NCBI RefSeq assembly: GCF_016917755.1 | Contig: NZ_CP070326.1 | Span: 9,424,001 to 9,488,000 of the forward strand | From: Streptomyces noursei | Lineage (GTDB): Bacteria; Actinomycetota; Actinomycetes; Streptomycetales; Streptomycetaceae | DNA length: 64,000 nt | Direction of reading: 5' to 3' | In this document: piece after piece, positions 38,085 to 46,825 of the stretch | Position numbering within the stretch: the first letter of the stretch is position 1 | How the letters are laid out: the number at the start of each line of letters is the position of its first letter | The notes under the pieces: generated by a model | Seen by the model: only the letters and a program-made list of their open reading frames with translations | Database searches by the model: none | Told to the model about the DNA's origin: nothing | Program-made: the position numbers and the translations under genes

Positions 38085-40993
38085 GCTCCGAACTGGCCCG
38101 CGCGAAGGCGCTGTTCGAGCAGGGCAGGGACCTCTTCCTGCGCGGGCGGTACCAGGACGCCGTACGACTGCTCGCCGCCGCCGCGGAGTTGGCCCCGACC
38201 GCGGTGGGCTGCCAGTTCATGCTGGGCGCCGGCAGGTGGAACAGCGGCGACACCGCGGGCGCCCTGTATCCGCTGGCGCTGTGCGTGTACCTCGACTCCG
38301 AGCACGCCAGCGGCCGGTTCGCCCTCGGGGTGGCGCTGCGCGAGCTCGGCCAGCCCGAGCAGGGGGCCGTCCATGTCGCGTACGCGGCCTACCGGGGGAA
38401 CCGGCAAGCCGCCGCGCACTTACGGGAGTTGGCTTTGGCGCACTGCCCGGACTGCGGCAGCCCCGTCACATCGGGGGCGGCCCGCTGCGACGGCTGCGCG
38501 GGCATTCCGCGGGAGATCTCAGCGCCGCGCCCGCGCACCTGGTCGTGGTCCCACCTGCGCTCCGACGACGCCCGCTCGCGGTGGACACTGCCGTACGAGC
38601 ATCTGGCCGACCTCGGCCGCGGCCACCTCACCCGTTACGCGGGCCACGGCGACCCCCGCGACATCGACGACGCCCTCGCATACCTGGAGTTGGCCGCGGC
38701 CACCGCCTCCGCCGCCGACCGCCCCGACCGCCTCACCGAACTCGGCAGCGCCTACCGCCGGCGCTTCGCCTGCCACGGGCTGCCCGCGGACCTGGACCAC
38801 GCGATCGACTGCCACGAACAGGCCCTGGACCAGGTCGCCGCCGACACCCCCGAGCAGGTGATCGTCCTCGCCAATCTCGGCGTCGCCTACGGGGCCCGCC
38901 ACGAGTCCTCCGCGGCCGCCGCCGACCTGGATCGGGCCATCGGCTTCCTCGAACGGGCGATGGCGGCCCCCACCGAGGATCCGGACGAGCAGCTGTCCGC
39001 GATGGCCAGCGTCGGCGTCTTCTACCAGCGCCGCCACCGGGCGGGCGGCGACGAGGCCGATCTCGATCGTTCGATCGCACTCCAGAACGCCGTCGTCGAG
39101 GCGTCCCCGCCCGACCATCCCCGATACGCCGGCCGGACGGCCAACCTCACGGTGGCCTACCTGAACCGCTACGAACGCCATCGTCGCCTCCCCGACCTGG
39201 AACGGGCCCTGCTCCTCGCCGACCGCGCGGTGGCGGCGACGCCGCGCGACAGCCCGGCCCTGCCGATCCGGCTGGCCATCCGGGGCAGCACCTGGTTGCA
39301 GCTCCATCTGGCGGACCTGCCGGGCGATTCGGGCGGCACGCGCGACCGGCCACTGGACCGCGCGCTCGACGACCTGCGGCGGGCGCTGGACGCCGTGCCC
39401 GATGGTCAACCGCACCTGGCCGACGTCCTCGCCGAGCTGGTCAGGGCGCATCTCGTCCCCGGCGCGCGGCACCTGGCGCCCGACCGACGGACGATGGAGG
39501 CATGGGAGGCGCGGCTCAAGGCGGCGCGCGGGGCCACGCCGAGCAGGCGGGCGGTGGCCGGGCGGAATCTGGGCGTACTCGCCAACGTCCTGGGCGCGTA
39601 CGACCTGGCCGCCCGCGTGCTGGACGCCGCCATCGCGCTGACGCCCGCCGTACCGCTGCGCGGCACCGACTGGACCGACCAGGAGCGGCGGTTCGGCGAG
39701 CCCCGGGGCCTGGCCAGTCAGGCGTTCGCCGCGCACTGCGCCCGCGGGGAACCGCTCCAGGCGGTCCAGCAGGCGGAGCTGGGCCGCGGCATTCAGCTGG
39801 CGACCGTACTCGACGCCCATGACGACCTCGCCGACCTGGAAAGCGAACTGCCGGAGCTGGCCCGGCCGTTCCGCCAGGTACGCAAGGAGCTCGCCGCGGG
39901 GTCTGCGGCCGAGGCCGTGCTGTGGGAACGGTACGGGCAGCTGGTCGCCCGGATCCGCGAGCACCCCCGGTTCACCCGTTTCCTCATGACGCCCCGCGTC
40001 GAGGAGCTGCGGCAGGCTGCGGGCGGCGGCACGGTCGTCGTCGTCAACTCCGCACGGAACAGGGCCGACGCGATCCTGATCGGCCACGACGGCGACCTCA
40101 AACAGGTGCCGCTGCCGGACCTCACCGCCGATCACGTGGAGGCCCAGTCCGAGGCCGTGGTCGGCTCCGCGCATGCCGGGCTGGCGGACCGGCTCGGCTG
40201 GCTGTGGGACACGGTCGTCGGGCCGGTCGCGGAGGCGCTGCCCCCGGGTGCGGGGCCGCGCCGGGTCTGGTGGCTGCCCATCGGGCTGCTCGGGATGTTC
40301 CCGCTGCACGCCGCCGGTCACCCCGGCCGGCCCGGCGCCCTGGACTCGTTCGTGTCCTCGTACACCCCTACGCTGCGGATCCTCGCGCACGCCCACGGCC
40401 ACCCCGCGGCGGTGGCCCGGCGGCAGCTGACCGTCGCCCTACCGAGCACGCCCGGCCTGCCCGGGCTGCCCGGCGCCCTCACCGAAGCCCTCGACCTGCA
40501 CCGCCGCCATCCCGACCAGCCGCCGCTGCTCAACGAGGACGCCACCACGAGCCAGGTCGCCGCCGCGCTGTCCACCGCCACCTGGGCGCACTTCGCGTGC
40601 CACGCGCTCGCCGACCACGCCGCACCCTCGCACAGCGGGCTGTGCCTGAGTGACGGCATGCTCACCATCCCGGAGATCAGCCGGCTCGCCGTGGCCGATG
40701 CGCAGCTCGCCTACTTGTCGGCATGCTCCACCGGCCACCGCAGCCTGGAGCACGTGGACGAGTCGCTGAACCTCGCCTCCGCCTTCCAGCTCGCCGGCTT
40801 CCGGCACGTCATCGCGAGCCTGTGGCCGCTGGCCGACGCCTTCGGCGCGGTGGCGGCCCGCACCTTCTACGCCGAACTGTCCGGCACCGCCGACGACGCC
40901 CCCGGGGCGCTGCACCGTACGACGCTCGCCATGCGCGACCGTTACCAGGGCCGGCCCGACCTGTGGGCCTCGCTCATCCACAGCGGCCCGTAA
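38081..40993 (+). CDS. TPR-CHAT caspase-like protease
   Basis: A 970-aa protein with GTG start 38081 overlapping the previous stop. Residues 1-115 hold TPR-like helices and 122-139 a CPDC/CDGC zinc knuckle. A long TPR array follows to about 690. The C-terminal 280 residues are a CHAT domain: the catalytic His841 in AHFACHALAD and Cys882 in YLSACSTGHRS, then AFQLAGFRHVIASLWPL. CHAT proteins (for example separase- and caspase-like bacterial relatives) cleave partner proteins when activated. The operon, with an upstream zinc-ribbon protein and two unknowns, suggests a sensor-controlled protease system, possibly against phage. A disrupted TetR gene follows immediately. Confidence 0.9.
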   Translation: MSSELARAKALFEQGRDLFLRGRYQDAVRLLAAAAELAPTAVGCQFMLGAGRWNSGDTAGALYPLALCVYLDSEHASGRFALGVALRELGQPEQGAVHVAYAAYRGNRQAAAHLRELALAHCPDCGSPVTSGAARCDGCAGIPREISAPRPRTWSWSHLRSDDARSRWTLPYEHLADLGRGHLTRYAGHGDPRDIDDALAYLELAAATASAADRPDRLTELGSAYRRRFACHGLPADLDHAIDCHEQALDQVAADTPEQVIVLANLGVAYGARHESSAAAADLDRAIGFLERAMAAPTEDPDEQLSAMASVGVFYQRRHRAGGDEADLDRSIALQNAVVEASPPDHPRYAGRTANLTVAYLNRYERHRRLPDLERALLLADRAVAATPRDSPALPIRLAIRGSTWLQLHLADLPGDSGGTRDRPLDRALDDLRRALDAVPDGQPHLADVLAELVRAHLVPGARHLAPDRRTMEAWEARLKAARGATPSRRAVAGRNLGVLANVLGAYDLAARVLDAAIALTPAVPLRGTDWTDQERRFGEPRGLASQAFAAHCARGEPLQAVQQAELGRGIQLATVLDAHDDLADLESELPELARPFRQVRKELAAGSAAEAVLWERYGQLVARIREHPRFTRFLMTPRVEELRQAAGGGTVVVVNSARNRADAILIGHDGDLKQVPLPDLTADHVEAQSEAVVGSAHAGLADRLGWLWDTVVGPVAEALPPGAGPRRVWWLPIGLLGMFPLHAAGHPGRPGALDSFVSSYTPTLRILAHAHGHPAAVARRQLTVALPSTPGLPGLPGALTEALDLHRRHPDQPPLLNEDATTSQVAAALSTATWAHFACHALADHAAPSHSGLCLSDGMLTIPEISRLAVADAQLAYLSACSTGHRSLEHVDESLNLASAFQLAGFRHVIASLWPLADAFGAVAARTFYAELSGTADDAPGALHRTTLAMRDRYQGRPDLWASLIHSGP

Positions 40994-41028
40994 CCCGACG
41001 CGTGGCGCGGGCCGGCCCAGGAGGCACG

Positions 41029-41330
41029 GTGACTTCGCCCATGTCGCAGGGTGGCGAGAAAGCCTCAGCGGGCGGTACTCGGGGCTTGCGTGCGGACGCT
41101 GAGCGTAACCGTGCCCGGGTGCTGAGCGCGGCGCGCCAGGTGTTCCTGGAATCGGGCACCGCCGCTCCGCTGGATGAGATTGCCCGCCGTGCCGGGGTGC
41201 ACATCGCCACCTTGTACCGGCGTTTCCCGGATCGGGGGGGCGCTGATCCGCCAGGTCGTCCTCGACGGATTCCGGCGCGTCCTGGAGACCGCGCAAGTGG
41301 CCTGCCGCGCCGCGCAGTCGAACCCCCAAC
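41029..41330 (+). pseudogene. TetR-family regulator broken by a G7 tract
   Basis: Starts at GTG 41029 behind AGGAGG, 35 bp after the CHAT gene. The N-terminal DNA-binding domain is clear: NRARVLSAARQVFLESG, then DEIARRAGVHIATLYRRFPDRG. The tract at 41234-41240 has seven G, whereas a frame keeping the family sequence RRFPDRGALIRQVVLDGFRRV needs six; the observed frame therefore departs here. The C-terminal ligand domain is not recognisable downstream. Either a real mutation or a base-calling error. Confidence 0.7.
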
Positions 41331-41630
41331 GGGACTGCGGCAGGCTGGCCGTGACGGCTTGGTGTCGGCGAGGGTGCCGACGGTCATCGCGGCGGCCGTC
41401 GAGCGTGCGGCGCAGCAGTGCTGCCGTGGTCCCGGCGTCCACGCGTTCGGCGTCGTCCTCGCTGATGCGGGCTCGTTCTTCCGCGCCACGTCAGGCGAAA
41501 GAAACCCTCGGGCACCGGGCACCGGGCGCAGGAGCCAGGTCTGCCCGTCCTCATGGTGCGTGACACGATTGCCGGAACTCATGCGCCTGGTTTCCTGGAA
41601 CCAAGTGATCACTCGTCGTTTCGGTCGCCC

Positions 41631-42044
41631 TCAGCCCATCAGCTCGGGCGTGAAGTAGTCACGCAGGCGAGCGATCTTCCCGTCGCGGACGCGGAAGATC
41701 TGTACCAGAGAGACGGTCACGTCATCCCCGTCCCCCTCCCCGTCGAAGACGACGTCGATTTCGACGATGAAGACGTCGGGGTCGGAGGTGGTGTGCAGCA
41801 CGTATGCGGACTTCTCAGGGTTCGGCGAGCGGTTGCCCTTCGCCTGCTGCTCGTAGTACGCCGCCATTGCGCTGCGGATCTCCTCGCGACCTACCAGCCT
41901 CCTGGGGAAGGTGGCGCCGGCCGGCATGAGCGGCGCCTCGAAGACACCGTCCGCGGTGAAGTTCTCAGCGAGGGCGTCGGCGTTGCGGGTCATGGTGCCG
42001 GCGTAGACACAACTCTCGAAGATCTCCTGCGGCGTTCGGGACAC
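41631..42044 (-). CDS. SnoaL-like (NTF2-fold) protein
   Basis: A 137-aa protein starting at GTG 42044 with GGGAGG upstream. The fold is shown by RNADALAENFTADGVFEAPLMPAGATFPRRLVGREEIRSAMAAYY and the closing strand VSLVQIFRVRDGKIARLRDYF. SnoaL-like proteins include polyketide cyclases, isomerases and limonene-epoxide-hydrolase relatives; the pocket residues do not identify which. Convergent with the broken TetR region. Confidence 0.82.
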   Translation of the reverse strand: MSRTPQEIFESCVYAGTMTRNADALAENFTADGVFEAPLMPAGATFPRRLVGREEIRSAMAAYYEQQAKGNRSPNPEKSAYVLHTTSDPDVFIVEIDVVFDGEGDGDDVTVSLVQIFRVRDGKIARLRDYFTPELMG

Positions 42045-42372
42045 GGCGGCCTCCCTGGAGTCGGGCACAGGAGACCACACCATCACAGTGACGCTTCCGG
42101 GAAGACGGTTTCCGGGAATGATCACGTTCTGCGACATCAACCGGGCCATCTGGAGCCGCGCTCGGTCACCCAGCGCTGACCGGCGACGCGTCAGGCCGAG
42201 CCCGACGCATTACGGCAGGCCACCAGCAGCGACCAGGGCGTCGAACCCCGTCGAATGCCGTCGAACAGCCGACAGCTCGCACGATCGACACATCGACGAC
42301 CCTCCCGGGCTGCCTCTTCCGCCACCGCCCGGTAGCTTCTGAGCAACCGTCCCTCTCTCTTCGGGGGTTGCC
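42045..42372. other. Intergenic stretch, divergent promoters
   Basis: About 330 bp between two divergent genes, without a recognised gene. A short GTCGAA(C/T) element appears three times in 42240-42265. It should contain the promoters of the SnoaL-like and L,D-transpeptidase-like genes. Confidence 0.4.
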
Positions 42373-43068
42373 GTGGCCGTCGTACGTGTCGGTGTCGCGC
42401 TCTGTGCCGTCCTGTTCGCCCTGCCCCCGGACGGCAGCGGTCCGCCCCTTCCGGACCGGCTGGCCGACACCGGCGGGGGCAGCCAGCTCATCACCGCCGT
42501 CGCACCCCGCACCGGCGCCACGACGGGGACGCTGACCTGGTGGGACCGCCGGGGCGGCAAGTGGGTCGTGGCCGGCAGCGCGCCCGCCCGCTTCGGGGCG
42601 AAGGGCCTCGTCGAAGGCGGCAAGCGCAGACAGGGCACCAACACCACCCCCACCGGCCTGTACGACCTTCCCTACAGCTTCGGGATCACGGCCGCGCCCA
42701 GCGGGACCTCGACGCCGTACCGCCGGGTGAACCGGAACTCCTGGTGGTGCGAGGACGATCGCTCACGCGCCTACAACCGCTGGGCCGAGCCGCTGCCCGC
42801 CGACTGCCGCGCCACCGAGTCCGAGCACCTCGCCGACTACGGCACCCAGTACGCGCACGCGCTCGTCATCGGCTTCAACTACAAGAAGCCGGTACACGGC
42901 CGGGGCGCGGGCATCTTTCTGCACGTCAATGGGCTGGCGGCGACGGCGGGTTGTGTCTCCGCGCCCGCGGACGCCGTGCGCCGGATCCTGGCCTGGGCCA
43001 AGCCCCGGCAGCGGCCGCACATCGCCATCGGGACCACCTCCGGACCCACCGCGATCACTCGTTACTAG
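42373..43068 (+). CDS. L,D-transpeptidase-like secreted protein
   Basis: A 231-aa protein with GTG start 42373 and a GGGGG ribosome site. The hydrophobic N-terminus (VGVALCAVLFALPPDG) is a signal peptide. The enzyme-like core has GTNTTPTGLYDLPYSFG and the YkuD-type motif GIFLHVNGLAATAGCVS with the catalytic His and Cys. The fold crosslinks peptidoglycan 3-3. Length and the missing LysM or Ig domain resemble the short streptomycete L,D-transpeptidase relatives of unknown role. Confidence 0.8.
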   Translation: MAVVRVGVALCAVLFALPPDGSGPPLPDRLADTGGGSQLITAVAPRTGATTGTLTWWDRRGGKWVVAGSAPARFGAKGLVEGGKRRQGTNTTPTGLYDLPYSFGITAAPSGTSTPYRRVNRNSWWCEDDRSRAYNRWAEPLPADCRATESEHLADYGTQYAHALVIGFNYKKPVHGRGAGIFLHVNGLAATAGCVSAPADAVRRILAWAKPRQRPHIAIGTTSGPTAITRY

Positions 43069-43240
43069 AACGAGGACTCCGAAGGGTCAGCCCGGTGGCG
43101 GCGTCGAGCGTGCGGCGCGGCACGGCTCACCTTCCTCCTCGTCGTGGTTTCCGGTTGGTCGTTCGGCGCCGCCGCGCGTCCGAGGACACCTCCGGGTGCG
43201 GGAACGCCCGCCGGCCGATGCGCTCGGTCACCCGCCGCGG

Positions 43241-43290
43241 ACAGGTTGCCGTGCCTGCAGACAGGTTGCCGTGCCTGCGGGCAGGTTCCG
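43241..43290. repeat. Tandem repeat, 20-bp unit, in a gene-free stretch
   Basis: ACAGGTTGCCGTGCCTGC(A/G)G occurs at 43241-43260 and 43261-43280 with one mismatch, followed by a partial third unit. The stretch 43069-43374 has no recognised gene. Confidence 0.8.
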
Positions 43291-43374
43291 ATGGTTTCCG
43301 TGGTGCCCCTTTGCTCGTTGTTCATGGCGGGGGTGGCCTTCGCCGACCACATCAAGCTCCGGAGGAGCAGGACC

Positions 43375-43854
43375 ATGACCACACTCACCGCCATGCCCAC
43401 TCCGCCGGACCGGGAAGCCGCGCAGCGCGCCCGGGTCGGCCGGATGCTCGTCGCCCCCGATTCGATCCCGGAGACGGCTGCCACCCTCCTGCCGGAGGAC
43501 CTGTCCGGCCCGCTCGCCGTTGTCTACGTCTCGGTGCTGGCGGTGTACGCCTCCGGGCAGCCGGTCGACTCGATCACTGTGGGCGTGCACCTGCACTGCC
43601 GGGGACGGTTCGCCGAAGTAGGCGGGAGCACATACCTCACGGCGCTCGCCCAAGCCGGGACGGGCACAGTCTCGTTGGCGGCGTTGCCCGCGTTCCATCG
43701 GCCAGCGGACGTGGTGCCCATGCGCACGCCCACAGCCTGCCGCACTTCACCGCCGTCCAAGGAACTGCTGTGGGACAAGGTGATCGCCGAGTTCACCAGC
43801 GCGGCACTCTCGACGACGAGCACCGCCTCGACCTCGTACATGCCGGCGACGTAG
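43375..43854 (+). CDS. DnaB-helicase N-terminal-domain-like protein
   Basis: A 159-aa protein starting at ATG 43375 behind GGAGGAG. Residues about 18-100 match the DnaB N-terminal helical domain: RARVGRMLVAPDSIPETAATLLPEDL, VYASGQPVDSITVGVHL and AEVGGSTYLTALAQAG. No helicase core exists. Orphan DnaB-N proteins are common in Streptomyces accessory DNA. After about residue 105 the sequence no longer resembles the family (RTPTACRTSPPSKELL), so the C-terminus may be frameshifted or novel. Confidence 0.65.
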   Translation: MTTLTAMPTPPDREAAQRARVGRMLVAPDSIPETAATLLPEDLSGPLAVVYVSVLAVYASGQPVDSITVGVHLHCRGRFAEVGGSTYLTALAQAGTGTVSLAALPAFHRPADVVPMRTPTACRTSPPSKELLWDKVIAEFTSAALSTTSTASTSYMPAT

Positions 43855-44097
43855 GCGACGTCCGTTCGCTCCCTGCCCCGTGGGCCGGGGGCGAACACTC
43901 CCCCGCCCGCTCGCGCGCTGCCCGCTCAGCGAGCCTCACGTGTCGTCTTCGTCGTCCGGGGTGGCCTCCCCCGCATAGTGGAGGTTGAGGACGTGGCCGC
44001 CTCACGCCATCCCGATGCCGCCGCCCGGCGGACGGCTTCAGGACCACTCCCGTGCTGGGTTACACGGAGCAGCGAGGACTTCGGGGCCGGCCGTCGG

Positions 44098-44406
44098 CTA
44101 TCCCATGGCCGCGCGTGCCGCGTCGAGAAACGTCAGCCGGTTGTCCTCCAGGTAGTCCCGCACGCTCTCACCGTCGGGCAAGCCTTCCCACACGGTCCGG
44201 TTGAGGTCGAGGAAGTACGCACGTGCCGCGTCATGCACAGGTAGGGGGAACTGGATGCGGATGAGCCGCTCCGCGACCCACAGTCGGTTCATGACGTCCT
44301 GGGTCTTGAGGTACCAGGCGTGAGTGTCGTCGAACTCGGGAGGCCGGCTGAACGCGGAGCGTTCCGCCTCGCCGATCCGGAGCCGGTACGCCCGATAGCC
44401 GGGCAA
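44098..44406 (-). CDS. Unknown protein, probably a C-terminal fragment
   Basis: A 102-codon frame with only a TTG start (44406), without a ribosome site. It is helical and acidic/aromatic (FDDTHAWYLKTQDVMNRLWVAERLIRI, DYLEDNRLTFLDAARAAMG). Upstream codons are a short ACACGTCTG-type repeat, so the true start may have been lost. It could be the end of a longer protein. Confidence 0.35.
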   Translation of the reverse strand: MPGYRAYRLRIGEAERSAFSRPPEFDDTHAWYLKTQDVMNRLWVAERLIRIQFPLPVHDAARAYFLDLNRTVWEGLPDGESVRDYLEDNRLTFLDAARAAMG

Positions 44407-44493
44407 GAGACGCGTCAGACGTGTCAGACGTGTCCGATCGGGACCGTCTCGTCGTGCTCCGGAGTTCCTTGGCCTCTGCGCTGTGACGACCGG

Positions 44494-44865
44494 TCAGGCC
44501 GCCGGGCGGATCAGGCCGCCGGCCTTCTGCCGAAGTGCCGCTTCCAGTCGGTCGCGGGTCTCGGTCTGGGCGGCGATCCGCTCGTTGAGGACTGCCAGCC
44601 GTTCCCATGCAACCCGCAGACCCTTGTCCGACGGCGGTGCGGCGGCCACATCGCCGTCCAGGCACGGCAGGAACACGCGCACATCGTCCAGGGTGAGTCC
44701 GGCGGCCAGCAGATAGCGGATGTTGCGCACCCGCACCGCCGCCCCCTCCTCGTAGACGCGGTAGCCGTTCGACGCCCGCTCGGAGGAGATCAACCCCGCC
44801 TGCTCGTAGTGCCGTAGCGCACGCGCGGTCGTCCCAGTCACCTTGGCCAGCTCGCCGATCTGCAC
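44494..44865 (-). CDS. MerR-family transcriptional regulator
   Basis: A 123-aa protein starting at GTG 44865, 8 bases after AGGAGG. The HTH is VQIGELAKVTGTTARALRHYEQAGLI, the wing YRVYEEGAAVRVRNIRYLLAAGLTL, followed by a coiled-coil (LNERIAAQTETRDRLEAAL). No Cys cluster near the C-terminus suggests a metal sensor, so it is more of the small MerR type. It follows the SDR gene on the same strand by 26 bp and may regulate it. Confidence 0.88.
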   Translation of the reverse strand: MQIGELAKVTGTTARALRHYEQAGLISSERASNGYRVYEEGAAVRVRNIRYLLAAGLTLDDVRVFLPCLDGDVAAAPPSDKGLRVAWERLAVLNERIAAQTETRDRLEAALRQKAGGLIRPAA

Positions 44866-44891
44866 CCGCCCCACCTCCTGGGCCACTCCTA

Positions 44892-45659
44892 TCACGCCAC
44901 GACCGCTCCACCGTCGACCGGGAGTACGACTCCGGTGACGAACGATGCCGCCGGACCGGCAAGCCGGGTGATCGCCCAGGCCACCTCCTCGGGGCGGCCG
45001 ATCCGGCCCAGCGGAGTGTGCGCCAGCTGCCACTCCCGCACTGCGGCCATGCGCTCCGGCGTCAGGCCCTGATGATCGCCGATGGGGGTGTCGATCGCGC
45101 CCGGGGCGACGGCCACGACCCGGATCCCGCGGGGTGCCAGCTCGACCGCCCAGCTGCGGGTCAGCAGTTCCAAGGCTGTCTTGGTCGCGGCGTAGACCGA
45201 GCTGCCGGGCCAGGCCCGCTGCCCCACCGACGTACTGACGTTGACGATCACGCCGTGCGCCGTCTCCAGGAGCGGTAGCGCGGCTTGGGCCAGCAGGATG
45301 GGGGCGACGAGATTGGTGGCGAGCTGAGGCGCGATGCTCTCCGGCGTCAGCGTGCCGAGGGCGCCGCTGCGCACGATGCCGGCGTTGTTGACCAGCACGT
45401 CCAGTCGGCCATGTGTCTCCAGTACGGCTTGGATGATGCGCTCGGGCCCGCTCTCGGCGGTGATATCGGCGGCCAGGGGCGTGATCCGGTGGTGCCCGGA
45501 AGCGGTCTCCTTGAGCGGTGCGATGCGCCGTCCGATCGCGATCACTTGGGCGCCCTCCGCGGCGAAGGCGCGGGCGGTGGCCCGGCCGATCCCGGTGCCG
45601 GCCCCGGTGATGGCGACGACCCTGCTGCTCTGTGGTGCGGTGCTGTTCATGCCGGCCAT
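44892..45659 (-). CDS. Short-chain dehydrogenase/reductase
   Basis: A 255-aa classical SDR. The cofactor site is VVAITGAGTGIGRATARAF, the NNAG motif is VLVNNAGIVRSG, the catalytic Ser is in VNVSTSVGQ and the Tyr/Lys pair in VYAATKTALEL. IRVVAVAPGAIDTPI completes the pattern. The residues after the second strand (IAIGRR) suit NADP(H). Substrate unknown. The MerR gene downstream is likely co-transcribed. Confidence 0.93.
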   Translation of the reverse strand: MAGMNSTAPQSSRVVAITGAGTGIGRATARAFAAEGAQVIAIGRRIAPLKETASGHHRITPLAADITAESGPERIIQAVLETHGRLDVLVNNAGIVRSGALGTLTPESIAPQLATNLVAPILLAQAALPLLETAHGVIVNVSTSVGQRAWPGSSVYAATKTALELLTRSWAVELAPRGIRVVAVAPGAIDTPIGDHQGLTPERMAAVREWQLAHTPLGRIGRPEEVAWAITRLAGPAASFVTGVVLPVDGGAVVA

Positions 45660-45790
45660 CGTTCAACCCTGCCGCCAGCGGCAAGGTCAAGCGGCCGTCC
45701 TCCTGCGACCAGCGGTCAACGGTTCGCCGGCTGCCTCGATGACTCCGTAGTGGTTGACGTCGAAGACCGACGTCCGGGCCGCGACCGGGC

Positions 45791-45910
45791 ACTTCCGGCC
45801 GACAGCGCGGCCCGACGCGGCTCGGCTTCGCCCTGACGCTGAAGCTCGTCGAGCAGGAAGCTCCGGTCGCCGGTGTGAAGGAAGAACGCCCGCTAGGCGG
45901 CGCAGGTTGG
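45791..45910 (+). pseudogene. N-terminal fragment of a Tn3-family transposase
   Basis: One plus-strand frame reads GRQRGPTRLGFALTLKLVEQE, the highly conserved N-terminal signature of Tn3-type transposases (R-G-x-x-R-L-G-F-A-L-x-L-K). The frame is closed soon after and no other transposase part follows. Together with 35358-35615 it is the second relic of this element family here. Confidence 0.6.
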
Positions 45911-45911
45911 G

Positions 45912-46313
45912 TCAGCCGCAGTCGGGTGTCATCGATCCGACGGGCGCGCCGCTCAGTTCCTTGTCGCCGAAGCCGTCGATCTCCTGCTCGGAACCGGCGA
46001 AGTGTGCCTTGTCGTTGAGGCGCACGATGCAGCCGAAGGTGTCGGGGATCGGGTTGCGCGCCGAAAGTGGCTTGATCACCGGGTCGAGCTTGTCGACCTC
46101 GGGAAACGTGAAGCCGGTCTTGGTGACCTTGGCGTTGAGCCGGTAGAGGATCTGCCCGGTCTGGTGCGCCCCGCTGAAGAGGCAGAACTCGCCCTTGTGG
46201 CAGGCGTTTGACGCCGTGGCGACGTCCACGGCCGAGGCGGTGGGGTTGGCGGATGCCGAGAGGCCGATGACCGTCAGAGCGGCCAGACCGAGGCGTATGG
46301 CGCCATACGACAC
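45912..46313 (-). CDS. Secreted peptidase-inhibitor-I36-like protein
   Basis: A 133-aa protein starting at GTG 46313 with AAGGAG upstream. A signal peptide covers about 1-30 (LGLAALTVIGLSASANPTASA). The mature part opens CHKGEFCLFSGAHQTGQ, matching the short crystallin-like I36 inhibitor family found in Streptomyces (SMI-type), and carries a second Cys pair. Such proteins inhibit extracellular metalloproteases; the target here is unknown. Confidence 0.75.
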   Translation of the reverse strand: MSYGAIRLGLAALTVIGLSASANPTASAVDVATASNACHKGEFCLFSGAHQTGQILYRLNAKVTKTGFTFPEVDKLDPVIKPLSARNPIPDTFGCIVRLNDKAHFAGSEQEIDGFGDKELSGAPVGSMTPDCG

Positions 46314-46771
46314 GAGAACTCCTTGAATGGGAAACGAAGGGGCAAACCTGCCGCGGGCCAACCTACCGAAGATCAACTCACGGTCAACGGGCCGTCACGG
46401 GATCAAGCCACTGCCGGCCAGTACCAGCAGCAACGGTCGATCGCGCGCCCCGACAGGGGCCTCGCGCCCGCGTCAGCGTCCTGTACTGCCGGTGGCTCGC
46501 TGCGCAGGCGCGGACGGCCGGCGTGTCGGTCGTCGCTCCGCGTCCGTGGGAGGACCTGACCGGCCGTGTCGCCGAGGCAATGGGGGTGTAGGCGCTGCCG
46601 GCAGGCAGGTTCTCCGCAGCACGGCATGACGATCGAGGTCGCACGACTGAGCGTCATCGCCGCCGACGTCATCGAGCAGAAGGTCAACGCCGTCGCCCTC
46701 GGCATCCGCACCGGCACCCACATCGGCATCGCGAGTCCCACGGGTACGGGCTTGCCGGGTCGACCATGCGA
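46314..46771. other. Intergenic stretch, no recognised gene
   Basis: About 460 bp. Open frames on the plus strand, for example one reading IEVARLSVIAADVIEQ, have no family features or ribosome sites. It contains the promoter of the inhibitor-like gene. A hairpin lies at its right edge. Confidence 0.4.
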
Positions 46772-46801
46772 AAGGGCCGGTGCTGCGGTCCACCGGCCCT
46801 T
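46772..46801 (-). terminator. Hairpin terminator after the phosphotransferase gene
   Basis: An 11-bp perfect stem (AAGGGCCGGTG at 46772-46782 and CACCGGCCCTT at 46791-46801) with an 8-base loop, 25 bp beyond the stop of the minus-strand gene. Confidence 0.75.
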
Positions 46802-46825
46802 GGTGATGCGAGGTCGGTCCGGTGT

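Noticed and set aside
38519..40402. A 600-codon frame opposite the CHAT gene
   Set aside because: Same GC artefact; the plus-strand frame has TPR, zinc-knuckle and CHAT catalytic residues and operon overlaps.
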